Shown: positions 15,152 to 23,604 of the stretch, piece by piece
How the letters are laid out: the number at the start of each line of letters is the position of its first letter
How positions within the stretch are numbered: the stretch's first letter is position 1
Assembly: GCA_043816955.1 (NCBI GenBank)
Contig: JBDRHL010000018.1
Span: 1 to 43,233 of the forward strand
Source: JBDRHL01 sp043816955
Lineage (GTDB): Bacteria > Planctomycetota > Phycisphaerae > Sedimentisphaerales > CAYZTY01
DNA: 43,233 bases
Direction of reading: 5' to 3'
The notes under the pieces: generated by a model
The model's input: only the letters and a program-made list of their open reading frames with translations
What the model was told of the DNA's origin: nothing
Databases searched by the model: none
Program-made: the position numbers and the translations under genes

Positions 15152-16287
15152 TTTACCATATTTTATGGTCACTGCGAGAGTCGGTAACGAATAAGCTGGG
15201 TTTTTACGCTTATCAGGACGTGATGTTTCGGTGCATCGCATCGGCGCTTACTGCGCTTCTGGTGGCGTGGGTTGCCGGGCCAAGGATCATACGCTGGCTT
15301 ATGAGGAAGAAAATTGGGGACCGGCCAGAATTTCATCATGCGAAATTAAACGAACTGATGAAGGACAGGGTAAATACGCCTACAATGGGCGGTCTGATCA
15401 TTCTGCTTTCGATTTTATCGGGTACGATACTGTGGGCGAAGCTGGATAATCCTTTTGTGCAGAAGGCGATATTTGTGATAATCTGGTACGGGGCGATCGG
15501 GGCGGTGGATGACTGGCTGAAGCTGACGAGCAATATACGGCATCGGAGCAGGGACGGGCTTAAGGCATGGGAGAAGCTGCTGTTTCAGTTTGGCGGGGCG
15601 GTGCTGATAGCCTCGTTTTTGTATTCGGATTTTGAGAACATTCCGGACGGGAAGCTTTTCTGGGTTCCTTTTTACAAGCACGGGTTTGGCCTTGCCAACT
15701 GGATGTTTGTGCTGATAGCGATTTTTTATATTTCCGCGACGAGCAACGCGGTAAACCTGACAGACGGGATGGACGGGCTGGCGACGGGCTGTGTGGGTAT
15801 AGTCAGCGCGGTGCTTGTGCTTTTGTGTTACGTGGCATCGGAGACAATGGCGCGGATGAGCCCGGTTACGTGGGCAAGTTATCTTTTGCTGCCTCACATT
15901 CCGCACGCCGGTGAGCTTAGTGTTTTTTATTCGGCGATACTGGGGGCATCGCTGGGTTTTCTGTGGTACAACTGCAGGCCTGCACAGGTATTCATGAGTG
16001 ATGTAGGCTCGCTTCCGCTGGGTGCGGCGATGGGTTACGGGGCGCTGGTAACGCGAAACGAGATTCTACTTCTTATTATCGGGGGTGTATTTGTGATGGA
16101 ACTGATGAGTGTATTGCTGCAGGTAGTGTATTTCCGGTATAGCGGGGGCAGGCGATTGTTTCGCTGTGCTCCAATTCATCATCATTTTCATCTTGGGGGC
16201 TGGTCGGAGCCTCAGGTAGTGGTGCGGTTCTGGCTGTTAGCAGCGGCGTTTGCGGCTTTTGCGCTTGCGACGCTGAAGATTCGGTAG
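15148..16287 (+). CDS. mraY: Phospho-N-acetylmuramoyl-pentapeptide transferase
   Basis: An integral membrane enzyme that makes lipid I from UDP-MurNAc-pentapeptide and undecaprenyl phosphate. This is a 379-residue protein with about ten membrane segments. The catalytic aspartates are in AIGAVDDWLK, the substrate loop is NLTDGMDGLATG, and the histidine-rich cytoplasmic motif is PIHHHFHLGGWSEPQVVVRFW. The start is a TTG that overlaps the murF stop. It is chosen because the product MIYHILWSL matches the family's usual MLYHLL opening. The 3' end faces the prenyltransferase gene, with 14 bases between. Confidence 0.96.
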   Translation: MIYHILWSLRESVTNKLGFYAYQDVMFRCIASALTALLVAWVAGPRIIRWLMRKKIGDRPEFHHAKLNELMKDRVNTPTMGGLIILLSILSGTILWAKLDNPFVQKAIFVIIWYGAIGAVDDWLKLTSNIRHRSRDGLKAWEKLLFQFGGAVLIASFLYSDFENIPDGKLFWVPFYKHGFGLANWMFVLIAIFYISATSNAVNLTDGMDGLATGCVGIVSAVLVLLCYVASETMARMSPVTWASYLLLPHIPHAGELSVFYSAILGASLGFLWYNCRPAQVFMSDVGSLPLGAAMGYGALVTRNEILLLIIGGVFVMELMSVLLQVVYFRYSGGRRLFRCAPIHHHFHLGGWSEPQVVVRFWLLAAAFAAFALATLKIR

Positions 16288-16301
16288 CTGCGGGCAAGCT
16301 A

Positions 16302-17210
16302 TTAAAACAGTTTTGGAATCAAGATTGAGGCGGTCAGGAGGAGACCAAAGGCGAAATGAAGTCCGGCGGTGTTGACGTCGAGTGAGAGAAGGGTGCTGGT
16401 GTTTTCAGGGCTGCTTCTGGCAGTAGAGGTTATGTTTTTCACGGCGAGGGGGGTGGTGAGCAGAACCAGGAGGGACCAGGGTGGGAGGATTTTGGCAGCG
16501 ATCATAACGAGGACGGAGAGATAAGCGGCCAGGAGGAGCAGGCAGTATTCGATCCTTGCGATATTGTGGCCAAGCAGGCTTGCGAGGGTTTTTATGTTTG
16601 CACTAGTGTCGTGTTGTATGTCTCGAAGGTTGTTTGCGCTGAGGATGGCGGTTACGAGCATCGCCAGCGGCAGTGATACCCAGAAAACGTGCCATTGAAC
16701 CCGGCCTGTCAAGGTGAAAAACGAGCCTAAAACAATGAGGGGGCCCATCAGGAAAAAGACCAAGAGATCGCCCAGGGCATGGTATTTGTATGCGATTGGA
16801 GAAGCGGTGTAAAGGATTCCGCCTGCCAGGCCGATCAGGCCGAGCAGGAGTATAGGTGCGCCTCTGAGGGCAATAAGAACCAGGCCCAGCAGAGCGGCGG
16901 CGAGAAACATTGCGATCGAGGCTTTCAGCAGGGCTGCCGGCTCCATAAGCCTATCAACAAGGACCCTGCTGGAGCCATAGGTATGGTCTTTATCGATACC
17001 TTTTTTGAAGTCAAAATAGTCGTTGAGGGTATTTGTTCCCGCGTGGAGCAGCAGCGTGGAGAGCACTACGAGCGGCAGGATGTTCCACCGTGCCGGTTCT
17101 GAAGAAGCCAGGGCCAGAGCAGCCCCAAGCGCAACAGGTGTCATTGAGGCAGTAAACGAAAAAGGCCTGAGGGCCTGGAACCAAATTGTAAGCCTGGACA
17201 TTTTTTTCAA
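16302..17210 (-). CDS. menA: UbiA-family prenyltransferase (MenA-like)
   Basis: A membrane enzyme of about nine segments that transfers a polyprenyl chain to an aromatic acceptor. It has the UbiA aspartate motifs NDYFDFKKGIDKD (first) and NNLRDIQHD (second). The opening FQALRPFSFTASMTPVALGAAL and the NDYFD..KGID form are typical of MenA-type 1,4-dihydroxy-2-naphthoate prenyltransferases. No other menaquinone or futalosine gene is nearby, so the acceptor is inferred from similarity of motifs only. It lies 59 bases downstream of the LacI-family gene on the same strand; a shared transcript is possible but not shown. Confidence 0.82.
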   Translation of the reverse strand: MKKMSRLTIWFQALRPFSFTASMTPVALGAALALASSEPARWNILPLVVLSTLLLHAGTNTLNDYFDFKKGIDKDHTYGSSRVLVDRLMEPAALLKASIAMFLAAALLGLVLIALRGAPILLLGLIGLAGGILYTASPIAYKYHALGDLLVFFLMGPLIVLGSFFTLTGRVQWHVFWVSLPLAMLVTAILSANNLRDIQHDTSANIKTLASLLGHNIARIEYCLLLLAAYLSVLVMIAAKILPPWSLLVLLTTPLAVKNITSTARSSPENTSTLLSLDVNTAGLHFAFGLLLTASILIPKLF

Positions 17211-17269
17211 GGTGCTTCAGATTATATCACAAATGGTAAAATCGGAGCAGGTATTATTTCGGCAGGTTT

Positions 17270-18331
17270 TCAGGATTTTTTTGGTGGTGCAGTGCTTTGC
17301 CTTTTTACGAGCTCGAAGTCAAGCTTGATCTTGGTTTCGGCATCTTTTTTCTCGATCAAGTTGGCGAGTATCTGCATAGCCCTTTGCCCAATTTCCCGTC
17401 CATGTTCGTTTATGGTAGTAAGCTTCGGGCTGAAAAACTTACTGTAGGCTTCATTGCCAAACCCAACCACCGAGAAATCATCCGGCACTGTAAAGCCTTT
17501 TTCCCGGAGATAAAGTATCAGCTTTGTAGCCACCTCATCAGCAGCAATCACAAAGGCAGTTGGTCGCAGCGTCTGTGTCAGAAGCCTGTCAATCCAGGCC
17601 CCGTCCAGATCAGCATATGAACCAAAGTTCACATTGTCATCCGGAAGGCTCATCCCGTACCGAGCCATTTCATTTCGCATGCCCTGCAAATAAAGATGGC
17701 TTTTGGGGAGTAATTTTGGGCCTGGCATAACAGCAATATAACGATGACCAAGCTCGACAAGGTACCTTATAACAGTAGAGCCGGCATTGAGCAGATCACC
17801 GCCGACACAGGGTATTCGTTCATCCTGCACGTAATGATTTGCAAGAACAAACGGTTTGCCGGTTGCCAGCAGCGGCTGGAGGACAGAATCATCCTCGATG
17901 TTGCACCAGGTGTGCAAAATAAAGCCGTCAGTAGCATCGATCGCTTCGGGGGTCCCGAATTCAGGCGACGCGGCATTTTTGAATTTTGGTACAACGGTGT
18001 CTGCTTTAATTCCTGCGGTGGCGGCGGCCAGGACAACGCCGATGAGGACTTCCTCATTGTGGAGGCTACCGAAACCATGCTCGGTTGGCGCCATAATGGT
18101 CACAGACGGGAATGCCAAGGCACCGGAGACAAGTCGCTGGGCAAGGGGATTGGGTCGGTAGTTCAGTTTTTCTGCAGCTTCCCTGATTCGGGTAATAGTC
18201 TGCATGGAAAACTTCAATTCGCTCGGGTCACGGTTGAGTGCAAGCGATGCGGTGCCCGGGGTAACGCCGGCAAAATCTGCAACATCCTTAATCGTAATTC
18301 TTTTTGTTTTTTTCCGGAAGATTTTTTCCAT
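17270..18331 (-). CDS. LacI-family transcriptional regulator
   Basis: This is a 353-residue protein. The N-terminal helix-turn-helix ITIKDVADFAGVTPGTASLALN lies at about 12-33 and the hinge helix NYRPNPLAQRLV at about 59-70. A periplasmic-binding-protein-like effector domain follows (GHRYIAVMPGP, AFVIAADEVATKLILYLREKG, DFSVVGFGNE, LTTINEHGREIGQRAMQIL). The effector is probably a sugar or related metabolite; its identity cannot be read. The gene diverges from gap. The shared region holds good promoters both ways and a LacI-like palindrome, so control of gap and of itself is the simplest reading. Confidence 0.92.
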   Translation of the reverse strand: MEKIFRKKTKRITIKDVADFAGVTPGTASLALNRDPSELKFSMQTITRIREAAEKLNYRPNPLAQRLVSGALAFPSVTIMAPTEHGFGSLHNEEVLIGVVLAAATAGIKADTVVPKFKNAASPEFGTPEAIDATDGFILHTWCNIEDDSVLQPLLATGKPFVLANHYVQDERIPCVGGDLLNAGSTVIRYLVELGHRYIAVMPGPKLLPKSHLYLQGMRNEMARYGMSLPDDNVNFGSYADLDGAWIDRLLTQTLRPTAFVIAADEVATKLILYLREKGFTVPDDFSVVGFGNEAYSKFFSPKLTTINEHGREIGQRAMQILANLIEKKDAETKIKLDFELVKRQSTAPPKKS

Positions 18332-18358
18332 ATATTTTCTCTGTATCGTTAAAGACTA

Positions 18359-18387
18359 ATTATATCATAAAACCACTTCAATATCAA
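18359..18387 (-). promoter_or_regulatory. Promoter of the LacI-family regulator
   Basis: On the minus strand TTGATA (18382-18387) is followed after 17 bases by TATAAT (18359-18364), with TGA before the -10 giving an extended -10. The repeat TATCATAAAA (18363-18372) overlaps the -10 and spacer. A second copy is at 18405-18414, 42 bases or about four helical turns away. This is suited to autoregulation by a looping or paired repressor. Confidence 0.6.
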
Positions 18388-18402
18388 CAGTAACTTTATC
18401 GG

Positions 18403-18413
18403 TTTATCATAAA
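18403..18413. promoter_or_regulatory. TTTATCATAAA palindrome, possible second operator
   Basis: TTTAT-C-ATAAA is a perfect odd palindrome sitting between the two divergent promoters. It shares the CATAA half with the site at 18479-18490 and with the copy near 18363. Repetition of the half-site in one intergenic region supports a common binding protein, presumably the divergent LacI-family regulator. Confidence 0.35.
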
Positions 18414-18464
18414 AATGGTATTTTCCTGCGCAAAAGCTCCAAAAACAAGCGGGGAATAAAACTC

Positions 18465-18493
18465 TTGACAATATCGTGTTATGCGCATAAAGT
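18465..18493 (+). promoter_or_regulatory. Promoter of gap
   Basis: A perfect TTGACA (18465-18470), a 17-base spacer and TAAAGT (18488-18493) form a strong sigma-70-type promoter about 65 bases before the gap start codon. The spacer contains the operator-like palindrome at 18479-18490. Confidence 0.65.
18479..18490. promoter_or_regulatory. LacI-type operator candidate within the gap promoter
   Basis: TTATGCGCATAA is a perfect 12-bp palindrome with the central CG that is typical of LacI/GalR-family operators. It lies between the -35 and -10 elements and overlaps the -10, where a bound repressor would block RNA polymerase. The LacI-family gene transcribed away from this region is the obvious candidate protein. 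The site is seen; the regulator assignment is inference. Confidence 0.55.
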
Positions 18494-18563
18494 ACTGGGT
18501 CTGGTATTTTCGGGCTGAGCAGGCAAACAAAACCGCATTTTAGGTATAAAAAGGAGAGTTACG

Positions 18564-19574
18564 ATGGCAGTAAAGGTTGGGATTAACGGCTTCGGGCGAA
18601 TCGGCAGAGCAGTTGCACGGATTATCCTGAAGCGCAAGGGGATGGAGCTTGCAGCAATAAATGACCTTTCGGACGCGAAAAGTCTTGCACATTTATTCAA
18701 ATACGATACCGTGATGGGCCGCTGGCAGGGGACGGTCGGGGTGAAAGACAATTCGCTGGTGATAGATGGCCAGGAGATTAAGGTACTTTCCGTTCGGAAT
18801 CCTGCGGAGCTGCCATGGAAGGAAATGGGCGTCGATGTAGCGGTGGAATCGACGGGGGTTTTCAGGGCGCGAGAATCGGCTAAGGGGGGATACGGCGATC
18901 ATTTGAAGGCTGGCGCCCGGAAAGTTGTGCTGACTGTTCCGGCGAAGGATGAAATTGATGCGACAATCGTGCTGGGTGTGAACTCGGACACGCTGACAGA
19001 AGATATGAATTGCGTATCGAATGCCAGCTGCACCACGAACTGTCTGGCACCGCTGGCAAAGGTTCTGCATGAGTCGTTCGGGATCGAGAAGGGTCTTATG
19101 ACGACGATTCATGCGTACACGAACGACCAGCGAGTATCGGACATGATCCACAGTGATCTTCGGCGGGCCCGGGCGGCGGCGGCGAATATTATTCCGACAA
19201 CGACCGGCGCTGCAAAGGCGGTCGGGAAGGTGATTCCATCTCTCAAGGGCAGGCTTGACGGTTTTGCTCTTCGTGTTCCGGTGCTGGTGGGCAGTTGCGT
19301 GGACCTTACAGCGGAGATAAAAAGGCAGGTGAGCGCAGAGGAGATAAACTCGGCGGTCAAAAAGGCTGCTGAGGGCAATCTGAAGGGAATTTTAGAATAC
19401 TGCGACGAGCCGATTGTAAGTTCAGACATAATAAATAATCCAGCTTCAAGCATATTCGATGCATTAAGTACGATGGTAATAGGCAACATGATCAAGGTGG
19501 TAAGCTGGTACGACAACGAGTGGGGTTATTCAAGCCGAACTGTTGATATAATCGAGGCGGTTGCAAAGCTATAA
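18564..19574 (+). CDS. gap: Type I glyceraldehyde-3-phosphate dehydrogenase
   Basis: Converts glyceraldehyde 3-phosphate, NAD+ and phosphate to 1,3-bisphosphoglycerate in glycolysis. This is a 336-residue protein. NAD-binding GINGFGRIGR is at 6-15, the catalytic Cys is in SNASCTTNCLAPL (Cys156), and ANIIPTTTGAAKAVGKVIP and SWYDNEWGYSSR are present. AAGGAG lies seven bases before ATG. It is followed by a terminator-like hairpin and then pgk, so the two consecutive glycolytic enzymes are adjacent but may be expressed at different levels. The promoter contains a candidate repressor site. Confidence 0.98.
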   Translation: MAVKVGINGFGRIGRAVARIILKRKGMELAAINDLSDAKSLAHLFKYDTVMGRWQGTVGVKDNSLVIDGQEIKVLSVRNPAELPWKEMGVDVAVESTGVFRARESAKGGYGDHLKAGARKVVLTVPAKDEIDATIVLGVNSDTLTEDMNCVSNASCTTNCLAPLAKVLHESFGIEKGLMTTIHAYTNDQRVSDMIHSDLRRARAAAANIIPTTTGAAKAVGKVIPSLKGRLDGFALRVPVLVGSCVDLTAEIKRQVSAEEINSAVKKAAEGNLKGILEYCDEPIVSSDIINNPASSIFDALSTMVIGNMIKVVSWYDNEWGYSSRTVDIIEAVAKL

Positions 19575-19589
19575 GGATTGTTTTCCGGC

Positions 19590-19625
19590 CGGGCCTGCTT
19601 TTTTTGAAGAGCGGGCCCGTTTTTT
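19590..19625 (+). terminator. Intrinsic terminator or attenuator between gap and pgk
   Basis: CGGGCCTGC (19590-19598) pairs with GCGGGCCCG (19611-19619), nine pairs with one G-U, around a 12-base loop. A T6 run follows immediately. As pgk follows on the same strand only 20 bases later, this may be a partial terminator that reduces downstream expression. Confidence 0.75.
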
Positions 19626-19644
19626 CATATCAAGGAGAGTTATG

Positions 19645-20883
19645 ATGGCCAAGAAAACGGTTGCGGATATTGATATAAAGGGCAAGAGGGTCCTTATGAG
19701 GGTGGATTTTAATGTTCCGCTTGATGACCAGTGCAATATTACCAGTGATACACGTATTGTCAAGGCGTTGCCGACAATCCGGCACGTGCTGGAGAATGGC
19801 GGATCTTTGATTCTGATGAGCCACCTGGGCAGGCCTGAAGGCAAACGTAACGAGAAGATGTCGCTGGCTCCGGTTGCGGTGAGGCTTTCGGAACTTCTGG
19901 GCAAAGAAGTGGTGTTTGTGAACGATTGTATCGGGCCTGAAGTACAGGCACGAGCGGAGAAGCTGAGCAGCGGCGAATGTATGCTGCTTGAGAACCTTCG
20001 TTTCCATAAGCAGGAGACGATAAAGGATAAGGCAGCGAAGGAAGATATGCAGCTCAGGCAGGCCAAGGATGATTTTGCCTGTCAGCTGGCAGAACTAGCT
20101 GATGCGTACGTTGATGATGCGTTTGGAACGGCACACCGTGACAACGCATCGATGTATACGGTGCCTTTAATGATGGAAGGAAAAGACCGGGTTGCGGGTT
20201 TTCTGCTTGAAAAGGAGCTGAGGTTTCTCGGGCAGACGGTTAGCAATCCTGAGAGGCCTTTTGTGGCGATTCTGGGCGGAGCGAAGGTTTCCGACAAGAT
20301 CAAGGTTATAGAGAATCTCATCGGTAAGGTTGACCGGATTCTGATCGGGGGGGCGATGGCATATACATTTTTCAAAGCACGTGACCAGAGGATCGGCCAA
20401 AGCCTGTGTGAAGATGATTTTCTTAACAAGGCCAATGAACTTGTTTCGCTGGCGCAGGAGAAGGGCTGTGAGATGGTACTGCCTGTCGATACGGTTGTCG
20501 CGCGTGAATTCAAGGCCGATGCCGAGCACAAAGTAGTGAGAGGCGATATTGATGAAGGCTGGCAGGGGCTTGATATCGGGCCTGAGACAAGAAGGCTTTT
20601 CAGCAGGAGGCTTGCTGATGCGAAAACGGTTTTGTGGAACGGGCCTATGGGAGTTTTTGAACTTGAGCCTTTTGACGAGGGGACCAGACACATAGCGCAG
20701 GCGCTGGCGGAGATTACGGGCAAAGGCGCCCGAAGTGTGATAGGCGGCGGCGACAGTGCAAGCGCGATAGCCAAGCTGGGTCTTGAGGATAAGGTGAGTC
20801 ATATTTCAACAGGCGGCGGAGCGTCGCTTGAGTTTCTGGAAGGTAAAAAATTCAAGTGCCTTGATATACTTGATGAGAAGTAA
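19645..20883 (+). CDS. pgk: Phosphoglycerate kinase
   Basis: Transfers phosphate from 1,3-bisphosphoglycerate to ADP in glycolysis. It is about 412 residues long. RVDFNVPLD near the N-terminus is the family signature. Substrate-binding SHLGRPEG, the DDAFGTAHRDNASM region, the ILGGAKVSDKI hinge and the C-terminal nucleotide region WNGPMGVFE and GGGDSASAI are all present. The frame is open further upstream, but AAGGAG at 19632-19637 places the start at one of two adjacent ATGs. The second (19645, product MAKKTVADID) has the better spacing. Next gene is rpe, 20 bases on. Confidence 0.97.
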   Translation: MAKKTVADIDIKGKRVLMRVDFNVPLDDQCNITSDTRIVKALPTIRHVLENGGSLILMSHLGRPEGKRNEKMSLAPVAVRLSELLGKEVVFVNDCIGPEVQARAEKLSSGECMLLENLRFHKQETIKDKAAKEDMQLRQAKDDFACQLAELADAYVDDAFGTAHRDNASMYTVPLMMEGKDRVAGFLLEKELRFLGQTVSNPERPFVAILGGAKVSDKIKVIENLIGKVDRILIGGAMAYTFFKARDQRIGQSLCEDDFLNKANELVSLAQEKGCEMVLPVDTVVAREFKADAEHKVVRGDIDEGWQGLDIGPETRRLFSRRLADAKTVLWNGPMGVFELEPFDEGTRHIAQALAEITGKGARSVIGGGDSASAIAKLGLEDKVSHISTGGGASLEFLEGKKFKCLDILDEK

Positions 20884-20903
20884 CAGTCGAGAGGTGAGCA
20901 TTT

Positions 20904-21569
20904 TTGGAACTACCGAAGAGCGGGACAATAGAGATAGTACCGTCGATTCTGAGCGCGGATTTTGCGAGGCTGGCTGATGAGCTGGCGGAGGTAGAAGCTG
21001 CGGGCGTGAAGATGGTGCATCTTGACGTGATGGATGGTCATTTTGTGCCTAATATCACCATAGGGCCTCCTATAGTGGCGAAACTGCGGAATTACAGTTC
21101 GTTGTTTTTTGATTCGCACCTGATGATAACCGACCCGGGAAAATACGCCGAAGCCTTTGTGGACGCGGGAGTTAACAACATAACTTTTCATATTGAAACA
21201 ACAAACAAACCTGAGCGGCTGATTGAGAGGCTGCATAAGCTTGGGGTAAGTGCAGGGGTGACATTGAATCCTGACACGAGCGTTGAGCGGATTGAGAGTG
21301 TTATCGGACTATGTGATATGATTCTTGTGATGACGGTTCAGCCTGGGTTCGGAGGCCAGAAGTTCATGGATTCAGCGGCGCGTAAGTGCATCGGTATTCG
21401 CAAGATAGGTGGGGCAGGTATTCGCGTTGAGGTTGACGGCGGGATTGACGCGGAAACGGCACCGGTAGTCATTTCATACGGGGCAGATACCCTGGTTGCG
21501 GGGAACTCGGTATTCGGCCAGGGTGATCGCCGGAAGGCTGTGGAAGCCATTCGGCGGAGCTTTGCATAA
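20904..21569 (+). CDS. rpe: Ribulose-phosphate 3-epimerase
   Basis: Interconverts ribulose 5-phosphate and xylulose 5-phosphate in the pentose phosphate pathway. It is a 221-residue TIM barrel with VPSILSADFARL, HLDVMDGHFVPNITIGPPIV, MTVQPGFGGQKF and the phosphate-binding VDGGID...GADTLVAGNSVF. The metal ligands expected in HLDVMDGH and the aspartate in VDGGID are intact. The start is TTG with GAGGTGAG six to seven bases upstream. It follows pgk by 20 bases and is likely cotranscribed. Confidence 0.96.
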   Translation: MELPKSGTIEIVPSILSADFARLADELAEVEAAGVKMVHLDVMDGHFVPNITIGPPIVAKLRNYSSLFFDSHLMITDPGKYAEAFVDAGVNNITFHIETTNKPERLIERLHKLGVSAGVTLNPDTSVERIESVIGLCDMILVMTVQPGFGGQKFMDSAARKCIGIRKIGGAGIRVEVDGGIDAETAPVVISYGADTLVAGNSVFGQGDRRKAVEAIRRSFA

Positions 21570-21637
21570 TATTCTCGCTATTACCGGGTGTTCTGGTAAA
21601 ATAGGCAAGTGTCCGGATTACGGTTTACGCAGTGATT

Positions 21638-22483
21638 ATGGCAGAAAAAGCAAAGTCAACGTGGGATGGATTTTCTCTCAAGCCCCGCAGAGAGATGCCA
21701 AAGGGGCTGTGGATCAAATGCCCGAACTGCGAGCATATGCTGCATAAGCGTACAGTAGAGCAGAACCTTAATGTTTGCCCGGAATGTTCGCATCATTTCA
21801 GAGCCGGCTCATCCGAGCGGATAGGTTATCTCGTGGACGAAGATTCTTTTGAGGAGCTGCTCGGCGATATGAGCTCAAGCGATCCGCTGAATTTCAGGTT
21901 TCGGGGTACTACGTATAAGCAGCGGATAAAAGCTGATGAGAGGAAGTCGGGCATATCGGAGGCATTGCGGATAGGTAAGGCCTTTATCAGGGGCCGCGGT
22001 GTGATGCTTGGGGTAATGGACCCGAATTTTCTGATGGGTTCGATGGGGCAGGTGGTAGGCGAGAAGTTTTGCGTCGCGGTGGATAAAGCCATTGAAGAGT
22101 CGCTTCCGCTGGTAGTGGTGAGCTGTTCCGGAGGTGCCCGTATGCATGAGGGGGTGGTATCCCTGGGCCAAATGGCCAAGACATCGGCGGCGCTGGCGAA
22201 ATATGACGGGGCCGGCGGCCTTTTTATTTCGGTGCTGACGGATCCGACGACGGGCGGTGTGACGGCGAGCTTTGCGATGCTTGGTCACATTATTATCGCC
22301 GAGCCGAAGGCGCTTATCGGTTTTGCGGGGCCTCGAACGATCTATCAGACGATCAAGGTTGAACTGCCGGATGGCTTTCAGCGAAGTGAGTTTCTGCTTG
22401 AGCACGGCTTTGTGGATATGATAGTCAATCGCAAGGACTTGCGTAACGAGATAGCCCGGCTGATCGACTACTGCGGCAAATAG
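21638..22483 (+). CDS. accD: Acetyl-CoA carboxylase carboxyltransferase subunit beta
   Basis: With AccA it transfers the carboxyl group from carboxybiotin to acetyl-CoA, the first step of fatty acid synthesis. It is about 281 residues. A four-cysteine zinc ribbon (Cys28, 31, 47, 50; CPNC and CPEC) precedes the crotonase-like domain with SCSGGARMHEGVVSLGQMAKTS, LTDPTTGGVTASFAMLG and GFAGPRTIYQT. A GTG at 21632 is in frame, but the ATG at 21638 (product MAEKAKSTWDG) matches family starts. No accA is in the window. Confidence 0.96.
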   Translation: MAEKAKSTWDGFSLKPRREMPKGLWIKCPNCEHMLHKRTVEQNLNVCPECSHHFRAGSSERIGYLVDEDSFEELLGDMSSSDPLNFRFRGTTYKQRIKADERKSGISEALRIGKAFIRGRGVMLGVMDPNFLMGSMGQVVGEKFCVAVDKAIEESLPLVVVSCSGGARMHEGVVSLGQMAKTSAALAKYDGAGGLFISVLTDPTTGGVTASFAMLGHIIIAEPKALIGFAGPRTIYQTIKVELPDGFQRSEFLLEHGFVDMIVNRKDLRNEIARLIDYCGK

Positions 22484-22548
22484 GATAGTCCTTTGAATCA
22501 GTTCCGCGAAGGTTTATAATCCATTTGAAGAATATCCGGATTTGAGCG

Positions 22549-23592
22549 ATGAGCTATTTCAGAGCGAATATAGAGAAAACATCGGGGTATGTGCCAGGAT
22601 TCCAGCCTAGCGAGGCGGAAGTCGTGAAGCTTAACACCAATGAGAATCCTTATCCGCCGTCGCCGAGGGTGATCAAGGCAGTCAGACAGATCGGGGTGGA
22701 GCAGCTTCGTCGTTATCCGAATAGTGTCGGGCAGTTATTTCGTGAATCGGCGGCAAAATGTCTTGGGCTGGGCGGGCCTGAATACATCATGTGTACAAAC
22801 GGCGGGGATGAGCTTTTGACGATAGCATTTCGGGCGTTTTGTGATGAGGGGCGGGCGGCAGCGTATCCTGTGCCGACATACACCCTGTATCCTGTGCTGG
22901 CAACATTGCAGAACTGCAGGGCTATCGAGGTGCCGTTTGGCGATGGGTTCAGGCTGCCGGGTGAGCTTGGCAGGGCGGGTGTAGCACTTACGATAGTGTG
23001 CAATCCGAATGCACCGACGACAACATTTATCGAGCCTTCGGCAATAAGATCGCTGGCAGAGGAAGTGGGAGGAGTGCTGCTGGTTGACGAGGCATACGTG
23101 GATTTTGCTGAAAGCAATTGTCTGGGGCTGGTGGAAAAATTCGACAACATGATAATTCTCCGTTCGATGAGCAAAGGGTATTCACTTGCGGGGATGCGGT
23201 TTGGTTTCGCGGTCGCACAGCCTAAGCTGATTGAAGGCCTGATGAAGGTCAAGGATTCGTACAATGTTAATGCGGCAGCGCTGGCGGCGGCGACAGCGGC
23301 GGTGGAGGACCAGGAATATCACCGGGAATGTGTAGAGAAGATAAAGGCAGAAAGAGGCCGGCTGGGCGGTGAGCTTGCTGCGCTTGGTTTTGAGGTTCCG
23401 GCAAGCAGCACGAATTTTCTCCTAGCAGGGTGCAGGGGGCGCAAAGCGAAAGAGATTTATGAGGAACTTGCCAGGCGTCATATATACGTAAGATATTTTG
23501 ACTATCCGGAGTTGAGAGACAAGCTGCGAATAACGGTCGGGACAGCTCAGCAGAACGATAAACTTATAGAGGCTCTAAGGAAGATCATTTGA
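22549..23592 (+). CDS. hisC: Histidinol-phosphate aminotransferase
   Basis: A PLP enzyme that makes histidinol phosphate from imidazole acetol phosphate. This is a 347-residue class I/II aminotransferase. LNTNENPYPPSPRV is at the N-terminus, then LLVDEAYVDF, and the PLP Lys is in RSMSKGYSLAGMRFGF (Lys209). The usual NPNNPTG is NPNAPTTT here, a mild change in the cofactor-binding loop. It begins a run of closely spaced genes with hisB, 12 bases apart, so the histidine assignment is supported by context. Confidence 0.95.
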   Translation: MSYFRANIEKTSGYVPGFQPSEAEVVKLNTNENPYPPSPRVIKAVRQIGVEQLRRYPNSVGQLFRESAAKCLGLGGPEYIMCTNGGDELLTIAFRAFCDEGRAAAYPVPTYTLYPVLATLQNCRAIEVPFGDGFRLPGELGRAGVALTIVCNPNAPTTTFIEPSAIRSLAEEVGGVLLVDEAYVDFAESNCLGLVEKFDNMIILRSMSKGYSLAGMRFGFAVAQPKLIEGLMKVKDSYNVNAAALAAATAAVEDQEYHRECVEKIKAERGRLGGELAALGFEVPASSTNFLLAGCRGRKAKEIYEELARRHIYVRYFDYPELRDKLRITVGTAQQNDKLIEALRKII

Positions 23593-23604
23593 AGGATCGC
23601 GGAT

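Noticed and set aside
20082..20774. 230-residue reverse ORF opposite pgk
   Set aside because: Low-complexity Ser/Leu/Pro antisense translation of a conserved gene.
21570..21637. TTACC...GGTAA hairpin between rpe and accD
   Set aside because: Only five pairs and no T-tract; not distinguishable from chance.
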